Assembly: GCA_033764725.1 (NCBI GenBank)
Contig: JANRIR010000067.1
Location: 1 to 64,000, forward strand
Source: RI-43 sp033764725
GTDB taxonomy: Bacteria > Pseudomonadota > Alphaproteobacteria > Caulobacterales > Aquidulcibacteraceae
DNA: 64,000 nucleotides
Direction: 5' to 3'
Shown: positions 8,517 through 16,836 of the stretch, piece after piece
How the letters are laid out: every line of letters begins with the position of its first letter
Numbering within the stretch: the stretch's first letter is position 1
Translations under genes and position numbers: made by a program
Notes under the pieces: model-generated
Databases searched by the model: none
What the model saw: the letters and a program-made list of their open reading frames with translations, nothing else
What the model was told of the DNA's origin: nothing

Positions 8517-9476
8517 CTAGCTCTGCTCCGCGTGCAAAGCCGCGATCATCAGCAGCAACACTTGATCCATGCGCAGGCCGTGGCGGCCGCTTTCGGGATC
8601 GATGCAGAACAGGCCCCAGCGCGTGGGGTCTTCGCCTTCGCGCAAGAATGCGTCGCGCACATCCTGTGCGGTGACGCCGACATGCAGGCGCGCGGCGTCG
8701 GCGCCTTTGCTGGCGACGGCGTCGCGCCATTGGAAGACGCCGAGCGCGCGCATCACCGCGCGCGCGGCGCGCAGGGCCGCATCGGGCAGCGGCGCAAGCG
8801 GCGTCTTCTCGCGCGCGTCGGACGTGTTGATGGCGCCGGTGGCGGCGTAGACGACGGCGAAGCGATGCGTGGCGTCGCCGAGGCTCACCGCATTGTCCGT
8901 CGTCGGCGCGACCGCAGCGCCGAAGCCGACGGATCCGTTGAAGGTTTGCGCGCCGCTCCAGGTCAAGGCCGCGGTGAGATCGAGGGCGATGGTCGGATCG
9001 CCGGCGGCGCCGTCGCCATTGACGACGCTGACGCCGGCGCCCGCCGCAAGGCTGCGCGCCGCTGCGGCGCCGGCGCCGGTGCGCGCGATCAAGCCATTGG
9101 CGCCGAGGCCTGCAATCGCCTGCGACAGCGGCGTGGCGACATCGCTCCAGCCGCTGGCGCTGCGCCGCACCAGCTTGCCTGCGTCGCGCACCCAGGCGCG
9201 CCAGCCTTCGCGCGGGGTGATCTGCGCCCAGGCGCCGTCGAGATAATGGGCGACCGCATGATCGGCGAAGCTCGCCCACGCCGCGCCGGTCTTGCCCGGC
9301 GGCAGGATGTAGAGATCGCCGTCCGCAGGACTTGCGGGCTGCGCGCTCGTCGTCGCCGACAGCGCGGTGAGCTGCACGATGCGGTCGAGCGCGGAGAGCG
9401 ATTCATTGACCGTGACGTGCTTCTGCGCCTGCGCCGAGGCGAGATACGGAAGCTGCAGATGCGTGGTGTTGGACAT
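8517..9476 (-). CDS. DUF2793 tail-fibre-like protein with S74-type self-cleaving chaperone
   Basis: The 319-residue protein begins with a DUF2793 region (SNTTHLQLPYLASAQAQKHVTVNESLSALD), a domain seen in phage and gene-transfer-agent tail proteins. A Gly/Ala-rich, beta-repeat-like middle (about 110-215) follows. The last 101 residues look like a peptidase S74 intramolecular chaperone: Ser219-Asp220 with Lys224 (SDAREK), then HVGVTAQDVRDAF and a C-terminal helix. In phage endosialidases the Ser and the Lys five residues later form the autocleavage dyad, so cleavage before Ser219 is predicted. No other phage or GTA structural gene is nearby. The gene is isolated and convergent with the S9 peptidase. 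Confidence 0.82.
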   Translation of the reverse strand: MSNTTHLQLPYLASAQAQKHVTVNESLSALDRIVQLTALSATTSAQPASPADGDLYILPPGKTGAAWASFADHAVAHYLDGAWAQITPREGWRAWVRDAGKLVRRSASGWSDVATPLSQAIAGLGANGLIARTGAGAAAARSLAAGAGVSVVNGDGAAGDPTIALDLTAALTWSGAQTFNGSVGFGAAVAPTTDNAVSLGDATHRFAVVYAATGAINTSDAREKTPLAPLPDAALRAARAVMRALGVFQWRDAVASKGADAARLHVGVTAQDVRDAFLREGEDPTRWGLFCIDPESGRHGLRMDQVLLLMIAALHAEQS

Positions 9477-9538
9477 GGGCGCAAGGCTAAGCCCGCGCCC
9501 GGCCCGGTCGGATCGATCGCGTGTCGTGCTGCGTCAGG

Positions 9539-10678
9539 TCAGCCGAGCGCGCGGGCGAACAGCGCGTCGTATTCCGCGTCCTTGAAGGGAATGGCGTTGG
9601 TGAAGGTCGCGAGATCAGACACCGCATAGGGCCGCGAATCCGACCAGTGATCGCCGGTCACGCCCATCGCCGAGAGCGAGGCGGGAATGCCGAGCTCGGC
9701 GTTCAGCTGCGCGATGGCGTCGGAGATGCGCGCGTGCGGCGCAAGACGCATGGCGCGGCCGATGCGCGCGAGCTTGGCCTCCGCCGCGCCGGCCTCTTCG
9801 ATCATGCGCAGAGCGTGCGGCAGGATCACCGCGTTGAGCGTGCCGTGGTGCAGCCGCAAGGCGGCGATGCGGCCGAGCGCATGCGACAGGCCGTGCACGG
9901 CGCCCAAGCCTTTGACGAAGGCGAGCGCGCCTTCATAGGACGCCATCATCATGTTCCAGCGCGCATCGCGATCGGCGCCGTCGCGCACGGCGCGGATGAG
10001 CCAGCCTTCGCCTACGGCGCGCTCGACGCCGTCAAGCCCGACGGCTTCCGCCGGCGGATGCACGACCGGCGAGAGCACCGCCTCGATGCAGTGCGTCACC
10101 GCATCCATCCCGGTCGCGGCGGTGAGGCCGGGCGGCAGCGCCAGCGTCAATTCCGGATCGCACAGCGCGACGCCGGGAATGAGATTGGGCGAAACGAAAG
10201 TCTCTTTGCGGCCATTGTCGAGAATGAGAACGAACCCGACCGACACCTCGCTGCCCGTGCCGGCGGTGGTGGGGATGGCGATCAGCGGCGGGATGCGGCC
10301 GATCAGCTTCGTGCCGCGCTGCGTGCCGCCAAAGCGCTCGTAGGGGCCTTCATGCGTCGCCATCAGGCCGACGGCCTTGGCCATGTCCATCGACGAGCCG
10401 CCGCCGAGCGCGACGAGCGCGTCGGCGCCTGACGCCTTGTAGGCCGCGGCCGCCTCGCGCGCGGCGGATTCGGTGGGGTTTGACGGGGTGTCGGCGTAGA
10501 CGCCGGTCGGCGCCGCGGCGAGCGCGGCCGTTACCGCGTCGAGCAGGCCGTTCGCCTTCAAGCCGGCGTCGGTGACGATGAACGGCTTCGTCGCGCCCAG
10601 CGATTTCAAAAGATTGGGCAATTGCTTCAGCGCGCCATGATCGAACACGCAGGTGTTGAGATATTGCAGCGTCGCCAT
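9539..10678 (-). CDS. Iron-containing alcohol dehydrogenase
   Basis: A 379-residue group III (iron-dependent) alcohol dehydrogenase. The NAD-binding signature GGGSSMDMAKAVGLM lies near residue 95, followed by IPTTAGTGSEVS near 140. Metal-ligand regions are GMDAVTHCIEAVLSP (Asp and His) and GAVHGLSHALGR with a later LHHGTLNAVILPH. The start at 10678 is chosen because MATLQYLNTCVFDHG matches the family N-terminus; the longer frame to 10825 runs antisense into the neighbouring ATPase gene. The gene is divergent from that ATPase and shares a 76-base intergenic region holding a CTAG-rich dyad, so the two may be co-regulated. Substrate unknown. Confidence 0.92.
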   Translation of the reverse strand: MATLQYLNTCVFDHGALKQLPNLLKSLGATKPFIVTDAGLKANGLLDAVTAALAAAPTGVYADTPSNPTESAAREAAAAYKASGADALVALGGGSSMDMAKAVGLMATHEGPYERFGGTQRGTKLIGRIPPLIAIPTTAGTGSEVSVGFVLILDNGRKETFVSPNLIPGVALCDPELTLALPPGLTAATGMDAVTHCIEAVLSPVVHPPAEAVGLDGVERAVGEGWLIRAVRDGADRDARWNMMMASYEGALAFVKGLGAVHGLSHALGRIAALRLHHGTLNAVILPHALRMIEEAGAAEAKLARIGRAMRLAPHARISDAIAQLNAELGIPASLSAMGVTGDHWSDSRPYAVSDLATFTNAIPFKDAEYDALFARALG

Positions 10679-10708
10679 GCGGTCCTCTCGTGCAGCGTTT
10701 CGCGCCGG

Positions 10709-10748
10709 ACTAGCCGCAACTAGACAGGCATGTCTAGTGTGATCTAGT
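10709..10748. promoter_or_regulatory. CTAG-rich extended dyad between divergent genes
   Basis: Symmetric arrangement ACTAG-N5-ACTAGACA-N4-TGTCTAGT-N5-CTAGT. The four CTAG tetramers begin at 10710, 10720, 10734 and 10744, i.e. spaced 10, 14 and 10 bases around one centre. Spacing near one helical turn suggests a protein bound as two stacked dimers. It sits 31-70 bases upstream of the alcohol dehydrogenase start and ends 6 bases before the ATPase start, so binding would affect both genes. A matching element lies at 11895-11928. Confidence 0.75.
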
Positions 10749-10754
10749 TGGCGC

Positions 10755-11909
10755 ATGGACGCGAGCGACATTTTCCACTTTCCGCGCACGCGCGAGGCGC
10801 AGTCCTGTTTCGAACAGCTGCGCACCGGCGCCGCGCACGCGATCGTGCTCTACGGCCCGCGCCGGTCCGGCAAGACGCGCTTTCTCTTGCGCGACATGGC
10901 GCCGCTCGCCGAGGCCGCCGGCTGGCGCGCCATCTACGCCAGTTTCTGGCCGGCCCCGAACGATCCCGCCGCCGCGATCGTGCATGAGATCGAGCGGCGC
11001 GCCGGCGTGCGCACCAAGCGCGCCGCGCTCGATCTGTTCCGTCAGGCCGAGATCAGCGCAAGCGTGCGCACGACCGGCCCCGCAGTGCTGGAGGCGGCGG
11101 TGAAGAAGCCGGCGCAGCCGCGTCCCGCGCGACCGCGCCTGTTGGACGCCGTGCTCGATGAGATGTGCGCCGGGCGTCGCCGCGCACTGCTGCTGCTGGA
11201 CGAGTTTCAGGAGCTGGGCGTGTCGAAAGCGCACGCGCATTTCATCGCGACATTGCGCACCAGCCTGGACAAGCGCAGCGGCCAGGTGTGCGCGATCTTC
11301 ACCGGTTCCTCCGATCCCGGCCTGCGCGCCATGTTCGCCGATCAGCGCGCGCCGCTGTTCAATTTCGGCGACCGCATCGCGCTCGAGCCCCTGGGGCGGG
11401 CCTTCGTCGCCCACCAGCGCGCGGCGCTCGCCAAGCGCGGCGTGCAGGTCGCCGAAGCCAAGCTGGAGCGCGCGCTGGTCGCGCTCAATCGCCGGCCGGT
11501 GGAGTTCAGCGCCTTCCGCAACAAATTGTTGCGCCAGGACGCAGCCGATCCCGATCGCGCGCTGGCGGAGACGCGCGCGGAAATGGCGGAGCATTACGGC
11601 TTTCCGCACATCTGGGACGCCTTGGGCGCGTTGCCGCGCGCGACGTTTCGCGTGCTCGCCGAAGCCAAGGCGACGCCGTTCGAGACCGACGGGCTTGAGG
11701 CGATCGCGCGGCTTGTCGGCCTGCCGACGGTGTCGGCGCAAACCGTGCAGGGCGCGATGCGCACGCTCGAGCGCCGCGGCCTTGTCCGGCAATATGTGTC
11801 GCGCGGCCCCTATGCGCCGCTCGACGACGCCTTCGTCGATTGGGCGCTCGCGCGGCCGGCCGCGGAATTCCGCGCGCCAGGGGCGAAAGGCGCGACTAGA
11901 CGCGACTAG
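10755..11909 (+). CDS. P-loop (AAA-like) ATPase with C-terminal winged-helix region
   Basis: A 384-residue protein of the archaeal/STAND-like ATPase type. Walker A is GPRRSGKT at 34-41, Walker B is LLLLDE at 145-150 and a sensor-like segment IFTGSSDPG lies at 181-189. Residues about 285-365 resemble a winged helix-turn-helix (LPTVSAQTVQGAMRTLERRGLVRQY), so DNA binding is plausible. No membrane segment. The ATG at 10755 has no clear Shine-Dalgarno site because the CTAG dyad occupies that position, so it may be leaderless. Its stop codon TAG lies inside the second CTAG dyad. The role is not known; a regulator or a mobile or defence ATPase are both possible. Confidence 0.8.
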   Translation: MDASDIFHFPRTREAQSCFEQLRTGAAHAIVLYGPRRSGKTRFLLRDMAPLAEAAGWRAIYASFWPAPNDPAAAIVHEIERRAGVRTKRAALDLFRQAEISASVRTTGPAVLEAAVKKPAQPRPARPRLLDAVLDEMCAGRRRALLLLDEFQELGVSKAHAHFIATLRTSLDKRSGQVCAIFTGSSDPGLRAMFADQRAPLFNFGDRIALEPLGRAFVAHQRAALAKRGVQVAEAKLERALVALNRRPVEFSAFRNKLLRQDAADPDRALAETRAEMAEHYGFPHIWDALGALPRATFRVLAEAKATPFETDGLEAIARLVGLPTVSAQTVQGAMRTLERRGLVRQYVSRGPYAPLDDAFVDWALARPAAEFRAPGAKGATRRD

Positions 11910-11928
11910 ACGAGCGCGTCTAGTCGCG
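11895..11928. promoter_or_regulatory. Second CTAG-rich dyad at the convergent gene junction
   Basis: Reads ACTAG-N5-ACTAGACG-N4-CGTCTAGT. CTAG tetramers begin at 11896, 11906 and 11920 (spacing 10 then 14), the same geometry as the element at 10709-10748 with the fourth CTAG missing. The inner arms extend to 12 paired bases, 11901-11912 with 11917-11928. Both neighbouring stop codons (TAG of the ATPase at 11907-11909, TAG of the S9 peptidase at 11920-11922) fall inside it. A transcription terminator is an alternative reading, but no T-run follows on either strand. Confidence 0.7.
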
Positions 11929-13848
11929 CGGCGCAACGCCCAGAACGCGCTGGAAGAACAGCGTCTCGGCTTCGCGCTGCGCCTGCTGGTTTTCCCGTCG
12001 GCGGAAGCCGTGGCCTTCATTGGCCGCCAGCATGTACCAGGCGTCGCCGCCATTGGCGCGCACCGTGCGCAACAATTGCTCGGCCTCCGACACCGGCACG
12101 CGGGGATCGTTCGCGCCGTGGATGACGAAGAGGGGCTTGGTGATGCGCGCCGCGTTGGTCAGCGGCGAGATGCGCAGCAAGGTCTCGCGCATCGCAGGAT
12201 CGCGCTCGTCGCCGTATTCGACCCGGCGCAGATCGCGGCGATAGCCGCTGGTGTTCTCCAGGAAGGTCACGAAATTGGAGATGCCGACGATGTTCACAGC
12301 CCCCGCGAGGCGGTCATTGTAATGCGTCATGGACGCCAAAACCATGTAGCCGCCATACGAGCCGCCATAGACGACCGTGCGCGCCGCATCGAGATCGTCC
12401 TGCTCTGCGATCCAATCCAACAGCGCGCCGATGTCGCGCACGGAATCCTCGCGCCTTTCGGCGTTGTCGAGCGCCAGGAACGCCTTGCCGTAGCCGTCCG
12501 AGCCGCGCACGTTCGGCGCGATCACCGCGATGCCGAGCTCGTTCACCAGATATTGGATCGTCGACGAAAAGGTCGGCCGGAATTGCGCCTCCGGTCCGCC
12601 ATGGATGGAGATGACGACCGGATGCGGCCCCGGCGTGCGCGGCGCGTAGAGAAAGCCGGTGATGCGCAGCCCGTCGAAGCTCGTCCACTCGATCAGGCGC
12701 GGGGCAACGAACGTCTCCGGGTTCAGACCGCCGACTTCGCTTTGCGTCCAGCGCGTCAGGCGGCGCGCGCGCAGTTCATAGGTGTAGACGTCGCCCGGCG
12801 AGGTGGCGCCGTTCAGGGTGAAGCCGATGCGGGCGCTCTCGTCGCAGAAGGTCACGCCGGAGATGACGCCGGCGGGCAGCGCGGGCGCCGGCAAAGCGCG
12901 GCCGGTGCGCGCATCGATCAGGCGCAGCGTCGAGTTGCCCGCCTCGTTGACGACATACGCGATCTTGCGGCCGTCCGGCGACAGATCGAAGGATTCCACG
13001 CTCCACGCCGTCTCCGGCGACAGCGGCGTGCGTGCGCCCGTCTCCCGATCGAGGCGCACCAGGCGCACATGATCGGAGCCTTCGTCGCTGAGCAGATAAA
13101 GCGCGCGGCCGTCGGGCGAAAATTCGCCGCCGGCATAGGCGACGTCGAGGTCGGGCGTCAGCTCCTGCAGCGCGCCTGTCGCGACATCGAGAATGAAGCG
13201 GCGGCTCTTGGCGATGGAGATGGTCTGGCCGAGGAGGAGCAGCCGCCCATCGGCGCTCCAATCGATGGGCGCGATCGCGCCGGTTCCCTGCAAAATCCTG
13301 CGCCGCGACGCAGGCTCGCGCGGGTCGGCGAGGAAGATGTCGTAATCGCCGCGGTCGGCATAGGTGCGCGCCCAGGCGACGCGGGCGCCGTCGTCGCTGA
13401 TCGTGAAGCTCAGATTGCGCGTGCCCTGTTCGGTGAATTCGTGCGTGCGCCCGCGCGCTTCGTCGAGCAGATAGCCGCCGAAATTCTCATTGCCGCCCAC
13501 GTCGCGCGTGAACACGATGCCGCCGCCCGGCAGCGCTTCGGCGCCGGCGACGGGCTCTTCGAAGAAGGTCAGCTGCATGCGTGCGCCGAGCGGTTGCGCG
13601 ACGTGATGGATTTGCGCGGTGTCGCCGAAGCGTGTGGCGATCAGCACGCCGCCGCCCGGCGCCCAATCCTGGAACGATGCGGCGCGCGCATTGACATATT
13701 GCTGCAGCCGCGCGCGCACCGGCGCTGGCGTTTCGGGAACCTGCTCGAGCGTCAGCGCGCCGCGCGTGGTGCGCTGTATCGCGTCCTGCGCCAATGCCGG
13801 GCTCATTGCGGCCAGCAGCGCAGCCAATCCCACGAACGCGTAACGCAT
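11920..13848 (-). CDS. Secreted S9-family peptidase (DPP/acylaminoacyl-peptidase type)
   Basis: The 642-residue protein starts with a cleavable signal peptide (MRYAFVGLAALLAAMSPALAQ, cleavage after ALA). A propeller-like region with repeated WSADGR, FSPDGRALYLLSD and LSPDGRKIAYV blades spans about 60-370. The C-terminal hydrolase carries Ser497 (GGSYGGYM), Asp581 (HGANDPRVP) and His613 (NEGHGF). Expected to act in the periplasm on short peptides. It is the second S9 peptidase in the window; the other is a lipoprotein with a C-terminal tail. Its 3' end shares a hairpin with the ATPase gene; 40 bases separate its start from the stop of the upstream ABC ATPase gene, so the two may be co-transcribed. 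Confidence 0.93.
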   Translation of the reverse strand: MRYAFVGLAALLAAMSPALAQDAIQRTTRGALTLEQVPETPAPVRARLQQYVNARAASFQDWAPGGGVLIATRFGDTAQIHHVAQPLGARMQLTFFEEPVAGAEALPGGGIVFTRDVGGNENFGGYLLDEARGRTHEFTEQGTRNLSFTISDDGARVAWARTYADRGDYDIFLADPREPASRRRILQGTGAIAPIDWSADGRLLLLGQTISIAKSRRFILDVATGALQELTPDLDVAYAGGEFSPDGRALYLLSDEGSDHVRLVRLDRETGARTPLSPETAWSVESFDLSPDGRKIAYVVNEAGNSTLRLIDARTGRALPAPALPAGVISGVTFCDESARIGFTLNGATSPGDVYTYELRARRLTRWTQSEVGGLNPETFVAPRLIEWTSFDGLRITGFLYAPRTPGPHPVVISIHGGPEAQFRPTFSSTIQYLVNELGIAVIAPNVRGSDGYGKAFLALDNAERREDSVRDIGALLDWIAEQDDLDAARTVVYGGSYGGYMVLASMTHYNDRLAGAVNIVGISNFVTFLENTSGYRRDLRRVEYGDERDPAMRETLLRISPLTNAARITKPLFVIHGANDPRVPVSEAEQLLRTVRANGGDAWYMLAANEGHGFRRRENQQAQREAETLFFQRVLGVAPRD

Positions 13849-13888
13849 GATCTTCCCCTCGATAGTGCTGAAGTGGGCTGGCGTGGCG

Positions 13889-15703
13889 TCAGACGCCGGG
13901 CGCGACGGGATCGAATTCCGCCACCCAATGGCCGGGCGATGTTTCGATCAGCTGCGGGCGATATTGCTCGACGTCGGGATCGTCGATCACTTTCGATTTC
14001 AGGAAACGAAGCCCAGCGCGGGAATCGAGCGGGCTCGGCAGATCGCCGCTGAGGCGCATGCGCGGCGCGGCCTGCGCCGCTGCGGGATCGATGCGCGGCG
14101 CGGCCGCCAAAAGCGCGAGCGTATAGGGATGGCGCGGATCGCGCAGGATGGTTTCGGCCGGGCCGATCTCCACCGCGCGGCCGAGATAGAGCACCATGAC
14201 CTTATGGCTGATCTCGCGCACGACCGCGAGATCGTGGCTGATGAACAGCATGGCGAGGCCCAATTCCTTCTGCAGGTCGGTCAACAGCGCGACGATCTGC
14301 GCCTGGATCGAAACGTCGAGCGCGCTCACCGCCTCGTCGCACACGACCAGCTTGGGCTTCAGGATCATGGCGCGGGCGATGCCGACGCGCTGGTTCTGCC
14401 CGCCGGACAATTCATGCGGATAGCGATTGATCAGCGACGGATCGAGGCCGACATGCGCCATCATCTCGCGCACGAGGTCGTCGCGCTGGCGGCCGGTCAA
14501 TTCGGGACGGAAGCCGATCAGCGGCTCGGCGATGGAGCGGCCCACCGTCATGCGCGGATCGAGGCTGGCGAGGGGGTCCTGGAAAACGATCTGCAAATCC
14601 TTGCGCGCGCGCTGGATGGCGCTGCGGTCGCCGGCGTTCAGGCCGCGGCCGAGAAACGTCACCGCGCCGGCGCTGGCGGGCAGAAGCTGCACCACCGCGC
14701 GCGCGAGGGTCGACTTGCCGCAGCCGGATTCGCCGACCACGCCCAACGTTTCGCCCGCCTGCAGCGCAAAGCTCACGCCATCGACCGCGCGCAGCTTTTT
14801 CACGCGCCCGAACAGGCCGTCCTCGACGCGAATTGGGAAGTGCACCTTGACGTCCTTGGCTTCCAGAACCGGCGCATCGCCGCGCGGCGCGCTCAAGGCC
14901 AGGCGTCGCGGCCCATCGACGCGCGGCACCGCCTCCAACAGCATGCGCGTGTAATCCGCTTGCGGATTGCGGAAAATATCGCCGACCGCGCCGGTTTCGA
15001 CGATGCGGCCTTCGCGCATGACGGCCACGCGCTGCGCCATGCGCGCGACGACGCCCATGTCATGGGTGATCAGCGCGACCGCAGCGCCGGTATCGCGGCG
15101 CAGATCGTCCAGCAGGTCGAGCACCTGCGCCTGTACTGTGGCGTCGAGCGCGGTGGTGGGCTCGTCGGCGATAACGAGTTCCGGCTCGCCCATCATCGCC
15201 ATCGCGATCATGACCCGCTGGCGCATGCCGCCGGACAATTCGTGCGGATATTGGCCGAGGCGCCGCGCGGCTTCCGGAATGCGCACGCGCTCGAGCCAGT
15301 CGATCGCGCGCTTGCGCGCGTCGGCGCTGCTCATGCCGAAATGATGCGCCAGGGTTTCGCGCATCTGCGCTTCGATCGTCATGTGCGGCGTCAGCGCGGT
15401 CAGCGGATCCTGGAAGATGAAGCAGGCTTTTCGGCCGCGGACGCCGTTCAGGTCTTTGCGGCTGAGCGACAATAAATCCTGGCCCTGGAAGCGCGCGCCG
15501 CCGCCGGCTTTGGCGTTCTCCGCCGAGAGGCCGAAGGCGGTGAGGAAGGTCTGGCTCTTGCCGGAGCCGGATTCGCCCACCACGCCCACGCATTCGCCCT
15601 TGGCGATCGTGAGCGAGACTCCGCGCACGGCATGCACCGGCCCGTCCGGGGTGTCGAAGGTCACGGTGAAATCGGCGAGGTCGAGGATCGGCGCTGCGGT
15701 CAT
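13889..15703 (-). CDS. Fused oligopeptide-type ABC transporter ATPase (two NBDs, YejF-like)
   Basis: A 604-residue protein with two complete ABC cassettes. NBD1 has GESGSGKS, LSGGMRQRV and ADEPTTALD; NBD2 has GESGCGKS, LSGGQNQRV and CDEAVSALD. This tandem layout matches YejF/GsiA-type ATPases for peptide or glutathione import. The C-terminal oligopeptide-transporter motif is present in outline (LSGDLPSPLDSRAGLRFLKSK, then TSPGHWVAEFDP), but the cysteines normally found there are absent. No permease or binding protein is nearby, so partners must be elsewhere. It lies upstream of the S9 peptidase on the same strand, which fits peptide uptake but is only contextual. Confidence 0.92.
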   Translation of the reverse strand: MTAAPILDLADFTVTFDTPDGPVHAVRGVSLTIAKGECVGVVGESGSGKSQTFLTAFGLSAENAKAGGGARFQGQDLLSLSRKDLNGVRGRKACFIFQDPLTALTPHMTIEAQMRETLAHHFGMSSADARKRAIDWLERVRIPEAARRLGQYPHELSGGMRQRVMIAMAMMGEPELVIADEPTTALDATVQAQVLDLLDDLRRDTGAAVALITHDMGVVARMAQRVAVMREGRIVETGAVGDIFRNPQADYTRMLLEAVPRVDGPRRLALSAPRGDAPVLEAKDVKVHFPIRVEDGLFGRVKKLRAVDGVSFALQAGETLGVVGESGCGKSTLARAVVQLLPASAGAVTFLGRGLNAGDRSAIQRARKDLQIVFQDPLASLDPRMTVGRSIAEPLIGFRPELTGRQRDDLVREMMAHVGLDPSLINRYPHELSGGQNQRVGIARAMILKPKLVVCDEAVSALDVSIQAQIVALLTDLQKELGLAMLFISHDLAVVREISHKVMVLYLGRAVEIGPAETILRDPRHPYTLALLAAAPRIDPAAAQAAPRMRLSGDLPSPLDSRAGLRFLKSKVIDDPDVEQYRPQLIETSPGHWVAEFDPVAPGV

Positions 15704-15805
15704 GGGCGGGGAGTAATCGCTGCGGTTTTCCGTTTGGCAACAGGGCGGCTGCGACGCGGCGCCCGGCTTGCTTCGCGTGCCAGGCGAAACCGAGCGGGCG
15801 GCGCC

Positions 15806-16804
15806 ATGCGGATCGAATTAGTGCAGGTCAACGCCCTCGGCAGGGCCGATTGGGCGCGCTGGCGCGGCATCGGCCTGGAGGCGCGCGCGCCCGTTGGGCC
15901 TTTCCTGAGCCCGGCCTGGGCGCGGGCGGCGGCTGCGGCGCGGCCAGGCGCCGGGGTCGCGGTGATCCGCCGCGCGGGCCGGATCGCTGGATTTGTCCCC
16001 GTACATCGCGCCGGTCGCGGCGGGGCGGCCCTTTTGGGCGCGCCGCTGGCCTTGCGCTGCGGCGCCGTCGCCGAGCCGGGCCTTGTGTGCGACCCGGCGC
16101 AGCTGCTCCACGCAATCGGCGCCGATCGCCTGCATTTCGCCGCCGTGGCCACACGCGATCCGGTGTTCATGGGCAGCGCCTACGGGACCGCCAGCGCCTG
16201 GATCGCCGATTGCGGCGACGGGGCGGACGCCTACGCCCAGGCGCTGTCCGAGGGCCGCCCGGAGACGGTCGCGGCGCTGGACGCCTATGCCGGGCGGCTC
16301 GAGACGGCTTATGGCCCGCTGCGCTTGAGCGTGCTGCCGGCGGCGGAGACCGCTGCAGCGCAGGCGCAGGCGATGGCTTGGCGCGCTGCTGCGCGGCGTG
16401 GGCCCGACCCCTGGCGCAGGCCTTGGGCGCAGGCGCTGCTGACGCGTTGCGCTGCGCTCGACGGATCGGATTGCGCCGGGTTCTGGCTGGCGTTGTGCGC
16501 AGGGCCCCGGCGGGTGGCGCTGGCGCATGTGCTCGGCGGCGACGGCGCGGCGAGCCTGTGGTTTTGCGCCGCCGATCCCGATCTCGCTGCGTGCGCGCCG
16601 GACGATCTGCTGCGGCGCGCCAGCGTCGCGTGGGCGGCGCAGGCTGGCTTCGACTCGCTCGATCTTGGGCCAGGGACGGGCGCTGCGGCGCTGGCCACGG
16701 GCGCGCGGCCGTTGGTGTGGGGCGCGGTGGAGGCGCACGCCGGCGGGCGCCTGTCGCCGCCGCCGCGCGATGATCGCTCCAGCGGCGCGCCGGCTTCATT
16801 GTAA
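15806..16804 (+). CDS. Probable CelD/BcsL-like GNAT-fold acyltransferase
   Basis: A 332-residue Ala-rich cytoplasmic protein. The opening (RIELVQVNALGRADWARWR, then GPFLSPAWARAAAAARPGAGVAVIRRAGRIAGFVPVHR) matches the N-terminus of CelD/FemAB-like acetyltransferases involved in polysaccharide or cell-envelope modification. The C-terminal part has a GNAT-like pattern: acceptance of a signal from 'LWFCAADPDL' to 'GFDSLDLGPG'. The start at 15806 replaces the longer frame from 15632, which is antisense to the ABC ATPase. It is 32 bases upstream of the threonine dehydratase gene and may be co-transcribed with it. Assignment is by overall pattern only; catalytic residues are not distinctive. Confidence 0.6.
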   Translation: MRIELVQVNALGRADWARWRGIGLEARAPVGPFLSPAWARAAAAARPGAGVAVIRRAGRIAGFVPVHRAGRGGAALLGAPLALRCGAVAEPGLVCDPAQLLHAIGADRLHFAAVATRDPVFMGSAYGTASAWIADCGDGADAYAQALSEGRPETVAALDAYAGRLETAYGPLRLSVLPAAETAAAQAQAMAWRAAARRGPDPWRRPWAQALLTRCAALDGSDCAGFWLALCAGPRRVALAHVLGGDGAASLWFCAADPDLAACAPDDLLRRASVAWAAQAGFDSLDLGPGTGAAALATGARPLVWGAVEAHAGGRLSPPPRDDRSSGAPASL

Positions 16805-16836
16805 CGCCTGGCGGCGGTGGCTATGGTCCGCCCGCC

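Noticed and set aside
11158..14052. A 964-residue open frame on the plus strand running through the ATPase and S9 peptidase genes
   Set aside because: Its residues are Arg/Ala/Pro/Ser-rich nonsense typical of out-of-frame reading in GC-rich DNA, and two recognisable proteins occupy the same bases.
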